In this document: positions 1 to 8,684 of the stretch, in pieces
How the letters are laid out: the number at the start of each line of letters is the position of its first letter
Numbering within the stretch: the first letter of the stretch is position 1
Assembly: GCF_014145675.1 (NCBI RefSeq)
Contig: NZ_JACGZW010000002.1
Coordinates: 124,001-188,000, forward strand
DNA from: Amycolatopsis dendrobii
GTDB taxonomy: Bacteria > Actinomycetota > Actinomycetes > Mycobacteriales > Pseudonocardiaceae
Length of the DNA stretch: 64,000 nt
Direction of reading: 5' to 3'
Program-made: the position numbers and the translations under genes
The notes under the pieces: generated by a model
What the model was told of the DNA's origin: nothing
Database searches by the model: none
The model's input: only the letters and a program-made list of their open reading frames with translations

Positions 1-1
1 G

Positions 2-754
2 CTGTACCGGATCGCCACCAACCGCTGCCTCAACGCCCTCCGCGACGCCGGCCGTCGCGTCCCGGCCGAACCGTCGCCGCCGTTCACCCCGACCGAGCCC
101 ACGCGCCGTACCGAAGTGACCTGGCTGCAGCCCGCCCCGGACGACCCCGCCACGCAGTACAGCGCCAAGGAAACCTTCGAGTTGGCATTCGTCGCGGCCT
201 TGCAGAAACTCCCGCCGCGCCAAGCCGCCGTCCTCGTGCTCCGGGACGTGCTCGACTACTCGACCGCCGAGGTCGCCGACCTGCTGGACACCAGCTCCAC
301 CGCGGTCAAAGGCGCCCTGCAACGTGCGCGAGCCCAGCTGCGGCAGACCGTCGAACCTGCTCCGCCAGCACCGCGCGAACGGGAGATCGCGCAACGGTTC
401 GCGGACGCGTTCAGCGAGGGCGACGTCGAAGGAGTAGTCGCCCTCCTGACCGACGACGGCTGGCTCGCCATGCCGCCCGCTCCGCATGAGTACGTCGGCC
501 GCGAAGCCGTCACCGCGTTCCTCACCAGGTTCGGGCAATGGCGCGGCACCCGACGATTCCGACTGCTCCCGACGCGTGCCAACACCCAGCCAGCCTTCGC
601 CTGCTACCTCACGGAACCCGACGGAACGGTGGGTTATCCCGCCGGAATCCTCGTCCTCGCACCGTGGGGCGACCGAATCCGCACCGTCACGTGGTTCCTC
701 GAACCCGAGTTGTTCCCGCGCTTCGGCCAGCCCGCGGAGGTGACGGTGTGCTGA
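2..754 (+). CDS. ECF sigma-70 factor with SnoaL-like C-terminal domain (5' truncated)
   Basis: Open reading frame running in from the window edge; the first residues visible (LYRIATNRCLNAL) are the end of sigma region 2 of extracytoplasmic-function sigma factors, so the start codon lies outside the window. Region 4 follows (LPPRQAAVLVLRDVLDYS, then an HTH ending in KGALQRARAQL). The last 120 or so residues look like a SnoaL/NTF2-like domain ending in a FLEPELFPRFG segment, as in the long ECF sigma factors of the TIGR02960/SigG-like type. It should direct RNA polymerase to a small regulon; the extra domain usually modulates activity in place of a separate anti-sigma factor. The stop overlaps the start of the next gene by 7 bases, so the two are probably co-transcribed. 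The exact ECF subgroup is uncertain. Confidence 0.85.
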   Translation: MYRIATNRCLNALRDAGRRVPAEPSPPFTPTEPTRRTEVTWLQPAPDDPATQYSAKETFELAFVAALQKLPPRQAAVLVLRDVLDYSTAEVADLLDTSSTAVKGALQRARAQLRQTVEPAPPAPREREIAQRFADAFSEGDVEGVVALLTDDGWLAMPPAPHEYVGREAVTAFLTRFGQWRGTRRFRLLPTRANTQPAFACYLTEPDGTVGYPAGILVLAPWGDRIRTVTWFLEPELFPRFGQPAEVTVC

Positions 755-1914
755 CCACCCTGGCGATCCAGAACTACCGCTCGCTGCGTGACCTGGTGCT
801 GCCGCTTTCGCAGCTGACCGTGATCGTCGGCGCGAACGGCACCGGCAAGTCCAGCCTGTACCGCGCACTACGCCTGCTAGCCGACGCGGGCCGCAACGGC
901 GCAGTCGCGGCCCTTGCCGGAGAAGGCGGCCTGCCGTCAACGCTGTGGGCGGGCCCGGAAAAGATCGGCCGCGCCGTCCGCGAGGGCCGGTCACCAGTGC
1001 AACCCTTGCAACGAACCACCGCGGTCGGCCTGCGACTCGGCTATTCCGGCGACGAATTCGGCTACGCCCTGGATTTCGGCCTGCCCGTGCCCAGCCGCGA
1101 GCCCTCTCCAACGGCTTTCAACCTGGACCCGGAATACAAACGCGAATGCGTCTGGCACGGCCCAGTACTGCGCCCGTCCGCGCTGCTGGCCGACCGCTCC
1201 GGTACGAGAGTCCGCATCCGCGACGAGTCCGGGGCCTGGGTCGAAAGCGGCCACTCGATCGCCCTCACCGACAGCATGCTGAGCGAATTCGCCGACCCTC
1301 GCCTCTGCCCGGAACTCCTGATCGTCCGAGACCGAGTCCGCGCGTGGCGGTTCTACGACCACTTCCGCACCGACGCCGACGCCCCAGGGAGGCAAAGCCG
1401 CATCGGCACCCGAACCTGGGCCCTGGACCACGACGGCGGCGACCTGGCCGCGGCCCTGCGCACCATCCAGGAATCCGCCGACGCCGACGCCCTGACCGCC
1501 GCAATCGACGACGCGTTCCCCGGCTCGTCGGTGGAAATAGCCACCACCGACGGCCGCTTCGACCTCCGGTTCCACCAACACGGTCTGCTCCGCCCCCTCA
1601 GCGCCGCCGAACTCTCCGACGGAACCCTGCGCTTCTTGCTGTGGGCCGCGGCTTTGCTCAGCCCGCGCCCGCCGGAGCTGCTGGTGCTGAACGAACCGGA
1701 AACGAGCCTGCACCCGGACCTGCTGCCAGCGCTGGCCGCGTTGATCACCGCTGCGGCGAAGAAAACGCAACTGCTGGTGGTGTCGCACTCCCAGCTGCTG
1801 GTGCGGTTTCTCGAGGACGCTTCGGTTTTGGAGCTGGAGAAGGACTTTGGTGCGACTGTGGTGGCTGGGCAGGGGAGGTTGGACCAACCGGCTTGGCATT
1901 GGCCGAAACGGTGA
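748..1914 (+). CDS. AAA family ATPase (RecF/OLD-like ABC-type ATPase)
   Basis: 388 residues from the GTG at 748, chosen because a GGAGG lies just upstream (736-740) and because the N-terminus LTTLAIQNYRSL is the typical first beta strand of RecF/SMC-like ATPases. Walker A is GANGTGKSSL near residue 30. Towards the C-terminus there is an ABC-type signature-like segment (LSDGTLRFL), Walker B with LVLNEPETSLHP, and a switch histidine (VVSHS). The fold is that of stand-alone AAA_21/AAA_15 ATPases, which bind DNA or partner nucleases, but no nuclease domain is visible here. The gene overlaps the sigma factor upstream, suggesting co-expression. The cellular role is not known. Confidence 0.8.
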   Translation: MLTTLAIQNYRSLRDLVLPLSQLTVIVGANGTGKSSLYRALRLLADAGRNGAVAALAGEGGLPSTLWAGPEKIGRAVREGRSPVQPLQRTTAVGLRLGYSGDEFGYALDFGLPVPSREPSPTAFNLDPEYKRECVWHGPVLRPSALLADRSGTRVRIRDESGAWVESGHSIALTDSMLSEFADPRLCPELLIVRDRVRAWRFYDHFRTDADAPGRQSRIGTRTWALDHDGGDLAAALRTIQESADADALTAAIDDAFPGSSVEIATTDGRFDLRFHQHGLLRPLSAAELSDGTLRFLLWAAALLSPRPPELLVLNEPETSLHPDLLPALAALITAAAKKTQLLVVSHSQLLVRFLEDASVLELEKDFGATVVAGQGRLDQPAWHWPKR

Positions 1915-1937
1915 AACCTGGCGTGATGGCGAGAAAA

Positions 1938-1992
1938 CGCTCGCCGGGGTCAGCCCGCAGCCGTCAACCCGCGTCCCGGCACCCGGCGAGCG
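1938..1992. terminator. Inverted repeat between convergent genes
   Basis: An 11-bp perfect stem (CGCTCGCCGGG at 1938-1948 and its complement at 1982-1992) lies in the 86-bp gap between the ends of the ATPase gene and the ftsW-like gene. The loop is long (33 nt) and there is no T tract, so a terminator role is likely only by position. Confidence 0.3.
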
Positions 1993-2000
1993 CACCTTGA

Positions 2001-3269
2001 TCAGCGAGGCCGAACTGGTCGACGCGCACGAGTCGGCTTTCCCGGCGTCCGGACCGGCCGGTACGGCTCCGGCACCGGCAACCGCAGGATCCGCCCGATC
2101 TTCCCCGGCCCCAGATGGTTCAAGTCCGCCACCGCCGCGGGTTCGTGCCGGGCACAACTGGCGAGCACGCCGAACAGGAACATGGTCACGATCAGCGACG
2201 TCCCGCCGTACGACACCAGCGGCAGCGTCACCCCGGTGACCGGGAGCGCGTTCACCACGTACCCGATGTTGACCGCCGCCTGCGCCACCAGCAACACGGT
2301 GATCGTCGCGGCGACGATGCGGATCCACGGGTCGAGGTTGCGCGTCGCGATCCGCAGGCCGACCAGCGCGAGCCCGCCGAACAGCAGCAGCACCACCGCG
2401 CAGCCGAGGAAGCCGAGTTCCTCGCCGATCAGCGCGAAAATGAAGTCGTTCTGCACGTTCGGCAGGTACTTCCACTTCGACGCGCCCTGGCCGAGCCCGA
2501 CCCCGAACAACCCGCCCTCGGCGAGCGCGTACTGCGCCTGCACCGCTTGGTACCCGGCACCGGAGGTGTCCGCGTCGGGGGAGAGGAACGACAGCACGCG
2601 TGCGAGCCGGTAGTCCGCGACCAGCGCGAGCACCACGAATCCGGCCACTCCGCCGGCCAGCAGCGCGCCGAAGAGGCGTCCCGGCGCGCCGGAGAACCAC
2701 AGCAGCGACAGCAGCACGATGCCGAGCGAGATCGTCCCGCTGAGGTTCGGCTGCGCCATGACCAGGGCGAACATCAGCAGCGCGACCGGCACGAGCGGCA
2801 CCAGCAGGTGTCGCCAGTGGTGCAGCAGCCGGGCTTTCACCACGAGAATGTGCGCGCCCCACAGGGTCAACGCGACCTTCGCGACCTCGACCGGTTGCAG
2901 CGTCAGCGGTCCGAGCGCGAACCACCGCTGCGCGCCGTTCACCTTCGCGCCGAGCGGGGTGAGCACGAGCGCGAGCATCGCCAGTGTCACGAGCATCAGC
3001 ATCGGCGAGAGGGACCTGATCCGCCGCAACGGAACCCGCAGCCCGGCCCACAGGGCGACCAGGCCGATGAGGACGAAAATGACGTGTTTCTGGAACGTGC
3101 TGTACACGCCGCCCGGCTGCGCCGAGGACGCCGACAGCACCATGATCACGCCGAGCAGCGTGAGCAGCCCGCACAGCGCGAGCACGAGGTGGAACGACGC
3201 CAGCGGCCGGGAGAGCCAGCCGACGATCGCGACCGGAACCCGGGTTCGTCTGTTCCGTGTCGTAGCCAC
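2001..3269 (-). CDS. ftsW: FtsW/RodA/SpoVE-family SEDS protein
   Basis: 422 residues, GTG start. Hydrophobic throughout with about ten membrane segments. SEDS family hallmarks are visible: NGAQRWFALGPLTLQPVEVAKVAL, the long extracytoplasmic loop with YQAVQAQYALAEGGLFGVGLGQG, NDFIFALIGEELGF, and the PLVSYGGTSL signature near the end. SEDS proteins are peptidoglycan glycosyltransferases that polymerise lipid II at the septum (FtsW) or side wall (RodA). The PLVSYGG form and short basic C-tail fit FtsW. The gene is not in a dcw cluster here, so it may be an extra paralogue used in sporulation or septation. The next gene upstream on the same strand encodes an LCP wall ligase, giving a cell-envelope context. 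Confidence 0.85.
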   Translation of the reverse strand: MATTRNRRTRVPVAIVGWLSRPLASFHLVLALCGLLTLLGVIMVLSASSAQPGGVYSTFQKHVIFVLIGLVALWAGLRVPLRRIRSLSPMLMLVTLAMLALVLTPLGAKVNGAQRWFALGPLTLQPVEVAKVALTLWGAHILVVKARLLHHWRHLLVPLVPVALLMFALVMAQPNLSGTISLGIVLLSLLWFSGAPGRLFGALLAGGVAGFVVLALVADYRLARVLSFLSPDADTSGAGYQAVQAQYALAEGGLFGVGLGQGASKWKYLPNVQNDFIFALIGEELGFLGCAVVLLLFGGLALVGLRIATRNLDPWIRIVAATITVLLVAQAAVNIGYVVNALPVTGVTLPLVSYGGTSLIVTMFLFGVLASCARHEPAAVADLNHLGPGKIGRILRLPVPEPYRPVRTPGKPTRARRPVRPR

Positions 3270-3379
3270 TCGCGCACCGCCGTCCGCCGATTTTCGGCGC
3301 GGGGAATGAACGCGCCGGGCCGATTATGCCCTAACCGTCCTGATAGGACATTGAGGCGCGCGGGGTTTCCTCGCTGAAG

Positions 3380-4621
3380 TTATTTCACACAAGGGATTCC
3401 GCCGCCGCTCAACGCGGGCGGGGGAGCGGGAACGCTGCTGCTGTGCGTCATCGGGGTCACATACGCGGCCGGCGTCGGCACCGGAGCACCGCTCAGCAGT
3501 TGCGCGACCAGGGACTGAATTTGCCCGGTATTCACGAAGTTGACGTCTTCGCCGGACGGGCTCTTGCCGAAATGATCGACCGGAAGAGTCACGAAACTGA
3601 CATTCCCGCCGGTCAGGCTGGATGCTTGCTTCGCGAGCGCGAGCAGGTCCAGCGAACTGTCGACCGCGGTGTTCTGCTTCGCGACGTCCATGATCCCTTG
3701 GAGTTTCGCCGGATTCGTGAAAGTCCCGCCCTGTTTGAGCTGATAGGCCAGCGAGGCGATGAACGCCTGTTGCCTGCGTTCACGGTCGAGGTCGGTGAAA
3801 TTGAGCGAAGGATGCACGTTGTCGCGGCGCTGCCGGACGAATTCGACGGCCTGTTCGGCGCTGATCTCCTGCTGGCCCGCGCGGAAATTCGCGCCCGAGT
3901 AGCTGTCCTGGGTGTCCTCGTTGAGGCACACCGTGATCGGCTGGACGACCTGGGCGATCTCGAAGAACGCCACGAGGGTGACCTCGACGAAATGGTCGAT
4001 CGGGACGTCGCCGAGGAATTTCCGCACGGTGTCGATTTCCGCCCGGCGGCCCGCGTCCCGGGCCTGCTGCTCGCGCTGGGACTTGTCGGTGACATTCTGC
4101 GAGACGAGCTGTTTGGCCTTTTCGTCGAACGCCAGCCCGTATTCCTGTTTGATCTTGCCCTTGCACACGTTGTCCGGACAGCCCGCCAGCGGAACGTAAT
4201 CGTCGCGCGGAATCGAGATCGAGGTCGCCTTGCCGCCGTCGCCGGGGACGTGCAGCAGCATCAGCACATTGGCGTTGTAGCCGCCGTCCTGCTGGTCCCC
4301 GGCGTGCAGCGAGTTGTAGATGTCCTTCGGCAGCGGGTTGCCGTTCTCGTCGAGCCGTGAATCGAGGCCCATGATGAGGATGTTGGTGTCGCCGCCGCTG
4401 GAGGTCGACTGCCCGTCGAGCACGTCGGAAACCTGCAGCCCGGACACGACGCCGTGGTAGGCCGCCCAGCCGTACCCGGTCAGCGAGAGCGTCAGCGCGG
4501 CCGCGAGGGCCAGCGCGACCCGGCCGGTGATCCGCCTTCGCCGGGCCGCGGCGCGGGCGGCGACGCCACGTGCCGCCGCACTGCGGGATGCGGCGGCACG
4601 TCTGTCGTGAGGGTCGGTCAT
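3380..4621 (-). CDS. LytR-CpsA-Psr (LCP) family wall-polymer ligase
   Basis: 413 residues from the ATG at 4621, chosen over an ATG 48 bases upstream because GGAAGG sits about 6 bases before it. A basic cytoplasmic N-terminus (about 35 residues) precedes one membrane segment (VALALAAALTLSLTGYGWAA). The extracytoplasmic LCP domain shows TNILIMGLDSR, SISIPRDDYV, KGKIKQEYGLAF, DHFVEVT and the AVEFVRQRR motif with catalytic arginines. LCP enzymes transfer undecaprenyl-linked polymers such as arabinogalactan or teichoic acids to peptidoglycan. The domain is followed by a short Pro/Ser-rich tail ending in two cysteine-containing residues (GGGIPCVK). The 325-bp intergenic region upstream is shared with a divergent oxidase gene. 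Confidence 0.88.
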   Translation of the reverse strand: MTDPHDRRAAASRSAAARGVAARAAARRRRITGRVALALAAALTLSLTGYGWAAYHGVVSGLQVSDVLDGQSTSSGGDTNILIMGLDSRLDENGNPLPKDIYNSLHAGDQQDGGYNANVLMLLHVPGDGGKATSISIPRDDYVPLAGCPDNVCKGKIKQEYGLAFDEKAKQLVSQNVTDKSQREQQARDAGRRAEIDTVRKFLGDVPIDHFVEVTLVAFFEIAQVVQPITVCLNEDTQDSYSGANFRAGQQEISAEQAVEFVRQRRDNVHPSLNFTDLDRERRQQAFIASLAYQLKQGGTFTNPAKLQGIMDVAKQNTAVDSSLDLLALAKQASSLTGGNVSFVTLPVDHFGKSPSGEDVNFVNTGQIQSLVAQLLSGAPVPTPAAYVTPMTHSSSVPAPPPALSGGGIPCVK

Positions 4622-4817
4622 CAGGCCTTCCGGTGCCGGGGCGTCATGGTTAACCACTGTTCTGCACACACGCTGTGTACACGCTGAGAACGAAGCTCAC
4701 GCAGAGTTAACCCAGAGCCGGTAGACCGGGCTTCACGACGACGAGTGTCATCGCCCGCGCCTCCCGCCTCTCCGGGCTCTGGAGGTACTCAACGCCATCC
4801 GCCGGATAACTGTCAAT

Positions 4818-4831
4818 CACTTGTACAAGTG
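4818..4831. promoter_or_regulatory. Perfect 14-bp palindrome in divergent promoter region
   Basis: CACTTGTACAAGTG is its own reverse complement, and two further flanking pairs (AA at 4815-4816 with TT at 4833-4834) extend the symmetry. It lies between the divergent LCP and pyridoxamine-oxidase-like genes, nearer the latter (117 bp upstream of its start). The form suits a TetR- or GntR-type repressor operator, but no regulator gene is adjacent. Confidence 0.45.
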
Positions 4832-4947
4832 TTTTAGTCATCAGTGTGGCTCAGGTCACTGCCGAGGTAATGTCGAGAACGCCGTCCCGGCTCCGTCCCC
4901 GCAGCACCTGGCCGACAGCGAGGCCGCAGACCGAGAAGGAGACCGTC

Positions 4948-5463
4948 ATGGAACCGCAGGAAGTCGCCGAGGTCCTGAACCGCCCGTACAGCCGTGAGCT
5001 GCTCGCCCGTGACATCGCCCGGCTGGCCTACGTCGCGAAGGACGGCACGCCGCGCAGCGTCCCGATCGCGTTCAGCTGGAATGGTGCTGAGATCGTCCTG
5101 TGCACCACCAAGAACGCTCCGAAACTGCCGTCGCTGCGGGCGAACCCGATGGTCGCGCTGACCATCGACACCGAATCGCATCCGCCGAAGATCCTCCTCG
5201 TCCGCGGCCGCGTCGAGCTGGACTACGTCGACGGAATCCCGGATGAGTACCTCGAAATGAACGGCTCCTACGAGATGACGGCCGAGCAGCGGGTCGAATG
5301 GGAGGCCGAAATCCGCTCGCTGTACGTCGACGGCATGGTCCGCGTCGTGGTCACGCCGACCTGGGCGAAGCTCATCGACTTCGAAACCACGCTGCCTTCG
5401 GCGGTCGCGGAACTGGTGCAGCGCCGGGCGGAGGCGGAAGCTGTCCCGGCGGACGGTCGCTGA
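4948..5463 (+). CDS. Pyridoxamine 5'-phosphate oxidase-like FMN/F420-binding protein
   Basis: 171 residues from the ATG at 4948, which has AAGGAG (4935-4940) upstream; an earlier in-frame start at 4846 has none. The small split beta-barrel fold is indicated by IARLAYVAKDGTPRSVPIAFSW, IVLCTTKNAPKLPSLRANPMVAL and VRGRVELDYVDG. Family members bind FMN, F420 or haem and act as oxidoreductases of small substrates; which cofactor is used cannot be read from the sequence. The next gene in the same direction is an NmrA-like reductase 41 bp downstream, so both may belong to one redox unit. Confidence 0.75.
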   Translation: MEPQEVAEVLNRPYSRELLARDIARLAYVAKDGTPRSVPIAFSWNGAEIVLCTTKNAPKLPSLRANPMVALTIDTESHPPKILLVRGRVELDYVDGIPDEYLEMNGSYEMTAEQRVEWEAEIRSLYVDGMVRVVVTPTWAKLIDFETTLPSAVAELVQRRAEAEAVPADGR

Positions 5464-5504
5464 TCCACTAGACTGCCTCGTCTTACACGCGAAGGCGGGG
5501 GCGC

Positions 5505-6374
5505 ATGATTCTGGTGACGGGTGCGAGCGGCAACGTGGGATCGGCGCTGGTCAAGCAGTTGCGCGCGGCCGAGGTGCCGTTCCGGGCCGCTTACCATTCC
5601 GCCGAGAAGGCCAAGAAAGCCGCCGCGGACGGAATTGACGCGGTCACCGTCGAAATGTCCGATCCGGCCACCGTGCAACCGGCGCTGGCCGGGGTGTCGA
5701 AGGTGTTCCTGCTGGGCGCGATGAGCCCCGGGCAGACCGGCAACGAGTCCAATGTGGTCGAAGCCGCCGTGTCCGCCGGGGTCTCGCACGTGGTGAAACA
5801 GTCGCTGTGGCGGGCGGACGAGGAACTCACGCCGATCGCCCGGCTGCACCGTCCGGTCGAGCGGATGCTGGAAACCTCGCCGCTGTCCTGGACATTTCTC
5901 CGGGCGAACTTCTATCTCCAGGCGTTCTCCGGAAACTGGGCCGGAACCATCCGCTCCGGGAATTTCTTCGCCAGCCCGCTGATCCGCGGCCCGATCGCCT
6001 TCGTGGACGCCGAAGACGTTGCCCGCGTGGCGTTTCGAGCGCTGACCGAGGACGGCCACGCAGGCAAGGCGTACGCGCTCAGCGGTCCCGAGGCGCTGAC
6101 GTACGACGAGGCCGCGGCAGTGCTGTCCGAAGTGCTCGGCCGTCCGATCGCATACCGCGGAATGTCGAACGAGCAAGCACTTTCCGCGTTGGCCGAAGCC
6201 GGAATGTCCTCGTTTCACGCCAGGGCGCTGGTCGAGGTGTGCAATACGTACCTGGACGGCGGCGCGGAAACCGTGACCTCGACGGTCGAGGACGTCACCG
6301 GCCAGCGGCCGCGGAGCTTCCGCGAGTTCGCGACGGCGCACCGGCATTGTTTCGAGGAAACACAAGGCAACTGA
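5505..6374 (+). CDS. NmrA/SDR-family NAD(P)H-binding oxidoreductase
   Basis: 289 residues. The N-terminus MILVTGASGNVGSALVKQL contains the GxxGxxG dinucleotide-binding motif of atypical short-chain dehydrogenases (NmrA/QorB type). VVKQSLWRADEELTPIARLHRPVERML and LRANFYLQ are typical of NmrA-like proteins, in which the catalytic tyrosine is often absent; no clear YxxxK is seen here. Such proteins reduce quinones or act as redox sensors. It lies 41 bp after the oxidase-like gene in the same direction and ends 21 bp before a convergent ABC ATPase gene. Confidence 0.78.
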   Translation: MILVTGASGNVGSALVKQLRAAEVPFRAAYHSAEKAKKAAADGIDAVTVEMSDPATVQPALAGVSKVFLLGAMSPGQTGNESNVVEAAVSAGVSHVVKQSLWRADEELTPIARLHRPVERMLETSPLSWTFLRANFYLQAFSGNWAGTIRSGNFFASPLIRGPIAFVDAEDVARVAFRALTEDGHAGKAYALSGPEALTYDEAAAVLSEVLGRPIAYRGMSNEQALSALAEAGMSSFHARALVEVCNTYLDGGAETVTSTVEDVTGQRPRSFREFATAHRHCFEETQGN

Positions 6375-6395
6375 GCGCGGACTGTCGCTCCCGCG

Positions 6396-7142
6396 CTAAG
6401 CCGCAGGCTTCCCGCTGTAGGCGGCAAGGACCTCGGACAACGAACCGTGCTGCCGGACCTGCCCCTCGTCCATCCACAGCGCGGTATCGCAAAACTCCGC
6501 GAGCAGTTCGTCGGAGTGATTCGCGAACACCAGAATCCCCGACCGCCGAACCAGGTCCTTGAGCCGATCGCGCGCCTTGGCGAGGAACGCGGCGTCGACC
6601 GCGCCGAGTCCCTCGTCGAGCAGCAGAATCTCCGGATCGATCGTGGTCACCACCCCGAGCGCGAGCCGCACCCGCATGCCGGCCGAGTAGGTGCGCAACG
6701 GCAGTTCGAGATAGTCGCCCAGTTCAGTGAACTCCGCGATCTCCTCGACCCGCTTGGCCATCTGCCGCCGGCTCATCCCCAGAAAGAGCCCCTGGATCAG
6801 GATGTTCTCGAGCCCGGACACCTCCGGGTCCAGTCCGACCCCGAGGTCGAACACCGGCGCGACCCGCCCCGTGACCTTCCGGCCGCCGCGGGTCGGCTCG
6901 TAGATCCCGGACAACAATCGCAACAACGTGGACTTCCCAGCCCCGTTATGCCCCACCAGCCCGACCCGATCACCCTCGCCAAGCCGGAACGACACGTCCC
7001 GCAGCGCCTCGATCACCGGCACCTTCGCTCCGCCGTCGATCTTGCCCCCGACCTTCCCGAGCACGCGCTTCTTCAATGACCGGGTCTTGGCGTCGAAGAT
7101 CGGAAAGTCGACGTAGGCGTTGCGCACCTCGATGCTGACCAT
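6396..7142 (-). CDS. ABC transporter ATP-binding protein, polysaccharide/galactan export type (Wzt-like)
   Basis: 248 residues. Walker [10 protein letters not shown], a signature in the variant form [11 protein letters not shown], Walker B ILLLDEG and the H-loop FANHS are present. The N-terminal segment [20 protein letters not shown] and the motif [13 protein letters not shown] are typical of the polysaccharide exporters Wzt/RfbE/TagH; in mycobacteria the equivalent (Rv3781) exports the arabinogalactan precursor. It lacks the C-terminal O-antigen-binding domain of enteric Wzt. No permease (Wzm) gene is adjacent, which is unusual. The gene is divergent from a TetR regulator with only about 40-70 bp between. 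Confidence 0.82.
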   Translation of the reverse strand: MVSIEVRNAYVDFPIFDAKTRSLKKRVLGKVGGKIDGGAKVPVIEALRDVSFRLGEGDRVGLVGHNGAGKSTLLRLLSGIYEPTRGGRKVTGRVAPVFDLGVGLDPEVSGLENILIQGLFLGMSRRQMAKRVEEIAEFTELGDYLELPLRTYSAGMRVRLALGVVTTIDPEILLLDEGLGAVDAAFLAKARDRLKDLVRRSGILVFANHSDELLAEFCDTALWMDEGQVRQHGSLSEVLAAYSGKPAA

Positions 7143-7183
7143 GGCTCCCCCTCCTGGATGCGAACCGAAATTATCATTCGCAT

Positions 7184-7834
7184 ATGCGCGACGCTACCAG
7201 TAACGTGCCGCGAGTGAGCGAAACGAGCGAGGGCTTCCGCCCGCCGCAACAAGCCCGCAGCCGCGCCGCGCTGCAGAAACTCCTGACCGCCGCCGAACAA
7301 GTCCTCGCCGAGCAGGGCTTGGAGTCCTTCACTGTCGCCGCGGTGGCCTCGCGAGCAGGCATGTCGGTCGGCACGATCTACCGTCGTTTCGACGGCAAGG
7401 AACAACTGCTGCGCGCCGTCAAGGACCGGCTGTTGACCGAGCTGGAAACCAGCGTCCGAGACGCTCTCCGCTCAGCGCCCCCGGACCTCCGCTCGATCAT
7501 CACCGCCTTCGTAGCGGCCCTGGCGCAGACCTTCGAGGAACACGACCGGATCTTCCCGGAACTCCTGGACGCCCAACGCTCCGACGGCCGAGACCGCGGC
7601 CTGGCCGCTCTGTCCGCGATCCAAGACGCCCTGCTGGAAGCCCTGCCGCTCACCCCGCCGGAGGTCGAGAGCCTGAAAATGGCCGCCCGAACGATCATCG
7701 GCGCCTGCGTCCACCGCGCCGCGACCAGCAGATTCTGGCCGGACGACCGTCCATGGGAAACGTGGGCGGAGGAGGCGGCGGAGATGGCACTGGCGTACCT
7801 GACCTCACCGCCCGCGGGCCCCGCTAGGATGTAG
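7184..7834 (+). CDS. TetR/AcrR family transcriptional regulator
   Basis: 216 residues if the ATG at 7184 is used; a GTG at 7214 is an alternative that leaves the whole DNA-binding domain intact. The N-terminal TetR HTH is clear: [41 protein letters not shown]. The ligand-binding half is all-helical and not assigned. It is divergent from the Wzt-like ABC gene, the usual arrangement for a repressor of its neighbour. It ends 16 bp before tRNA-Arg. Confidence 0.85.
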   Translation: MRDATSNVPRVSETSEGFRPPQQARSRAALQKLLTAAEQVLAEQGLESFTVAAVASRAGMSVGTIYRRFDGKEQLLRAVKDRLLTELETSVRDALRSAPPDLRSIITAFVAALAQTFEEHDRIFPELLDAQRSDGRDRGLAALSAIQDALLEALPLTPPEVESLKMAARTIIGACVHRAATSRFWPDDRPWETWAEEAAEMALAYLTSPPAGPARM

Positions 7835-7850
7835 CCTGCAACGCACGACG

Positions 7851-7923
7851 GCCCTCGTAGCTCAGGGGATAGAGCACGGCTCTCCTAAAGCCGGTGTCGC
7901 AGGTTCGAATCCTGCCGGGGGCA
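7851..7923 (+). tRNA. tRNA-Arg (anticodon CCU)
   Basis: Full cloverleaf of 73 nt: acceptor GCCCTCG pairs with CGGGGGC (one G-T pair); the anticodon arm CGGCT-CTCCTAA-AGCCG gives anticodon CCT; T arm GCAGG-TTCGAAT-CCTGC; discriminator A. The CCA end is not encoded. Its 3' end is followed within about 55 bp by a decayed tyrosine-integrase fragment, so it has probably served as an attachment site. Confidence 0.95.
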
Positions 7924-7975
7924 CATCTTTGCTGGTCAATGAGGTGTCCGGGGCTCATTTTCGCCGAGCCCATGC

Positions 7976-8215
7976 TTAACTCTCGTCCTTGGGCGGTTCG
8001 ATGTCCCGCCCGTTCGCCGAGCGCGGGACCGGCATCATCGCCGACCACGCCGCGCTCCATGTAGTCCTGCTGATGCCTTCGTGGTCCGCGACTTCCCTGG
8101 CCGTCAGGCCGGCGGTGTCTAGCACGGCGGCGACATAGCGTCGGAAGTCGTGCGGATGCAGACCCTTGAACGGCGTGCCACTGGCGTGGCCACTGTGTTC
8201 GGAGTTTCCTTTCAT
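7976..8215 (-). pseudogene. Tyrosine recombinase (integrase) C-terminal fragment, frameshifted
   Basis: In one frame the minus strand reads GLHPHDFRRYVAAVLDTAGL then TAREVADHEG, matching the HxxR box and the following ADQLGH region of actinobacterial phage-type integrases. The sequence then loses homology, while the neighbouring frame (about 8020-8080) continues with QDYMERGVVGDDAGPALGE, matching the catalytic tyrosine segment (QDxYMGRGVV) that should follow. A frameshift therefore separates the HxxR box from the tyrosine, and the N-terminal and core-binding domains are missing. The fragment starts 53 bp from the 3' end of tRNA-Arg, the classical place for such an integrase, so it is the scar of a lost element. 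Confidence 0.7.
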
Positions 8216-8293
8216 GTTCAAGGCGCGCGCCGCTTCGGGCCGGGCAAGGAAAAGCCGTACCGCGCAATCACATGACAGCTCTACGCTGCTCGA

Positions 8294-8671
8294 ATGCACT
8301 CCGAGATGACCTGGCGAGCGGGCGAAGTGTCGCTCGCGATTCAAGCTGCTCCCAGTCGGGACGGCTTCCAGCAGGTCGTCATCAGCGCTACCCGTGAAGG
8401 TTTCAGCGCTGTCCGCGATTCCTGGCTTGACGCAGGTGACCTTGAGCGGTTCGCTGACGAAGTTGACCGCATGTGGCAGGACCTGGCCGGTACTGCCGAA
8501 CTCAATGGCGATTACCGCGTTGACTTTTCGGTCAAGCTAGCCATGAGCAGCGGCGGGCATGTCGACATCGAGATCGAGATCAACCAGCCGTGGGCAAGTC
8601 TGCGGATCGAAGCGGAGACCGACCAGACCTACCTGCCCGCTCTCCGCGACGGTTTGCTCGAAATACGTTGA
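8294..8671 (+). CDS. Conserved hypothetical protein
   Basis: 125 residues with strand-rich composition and no signal or membrane segment. The segment LERFADEVDRMWQDLAGTAEL resembles the central helix of small actinobacterial proteins of the DUF6228 sort, but that family call is only a recollection of pattern. There is no clear Shine-Dalgarno before the ATG. It sits between the integrase scar and a convergent operon, so it may be cargo from the lost element. Confidence 0.5.
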   Translation: MHSEMTWRAGEVSLAIQAAPSRDGFQQVVISATREGFSAVRDSWLDAGDLERFADEVDRMWQDLAGTAELNGDYRVDFSVKLAMSSGGHVDIEIEINQPWASLRIEAETDQTYLPALRDGLLEIR

Positions 8672-8684
8672 CGGCCAAGCAAAC

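Noticed and set aside
991..3174. A 727-codon minus-strand frame spanning the ATPase and ftsW genes
   Set aside because: Antisense to the ATPase and in the wrong frame of ftsW; its translation is Arg/Ala/Gly-rich low-complexity sequence typical of GC-rich shadows.
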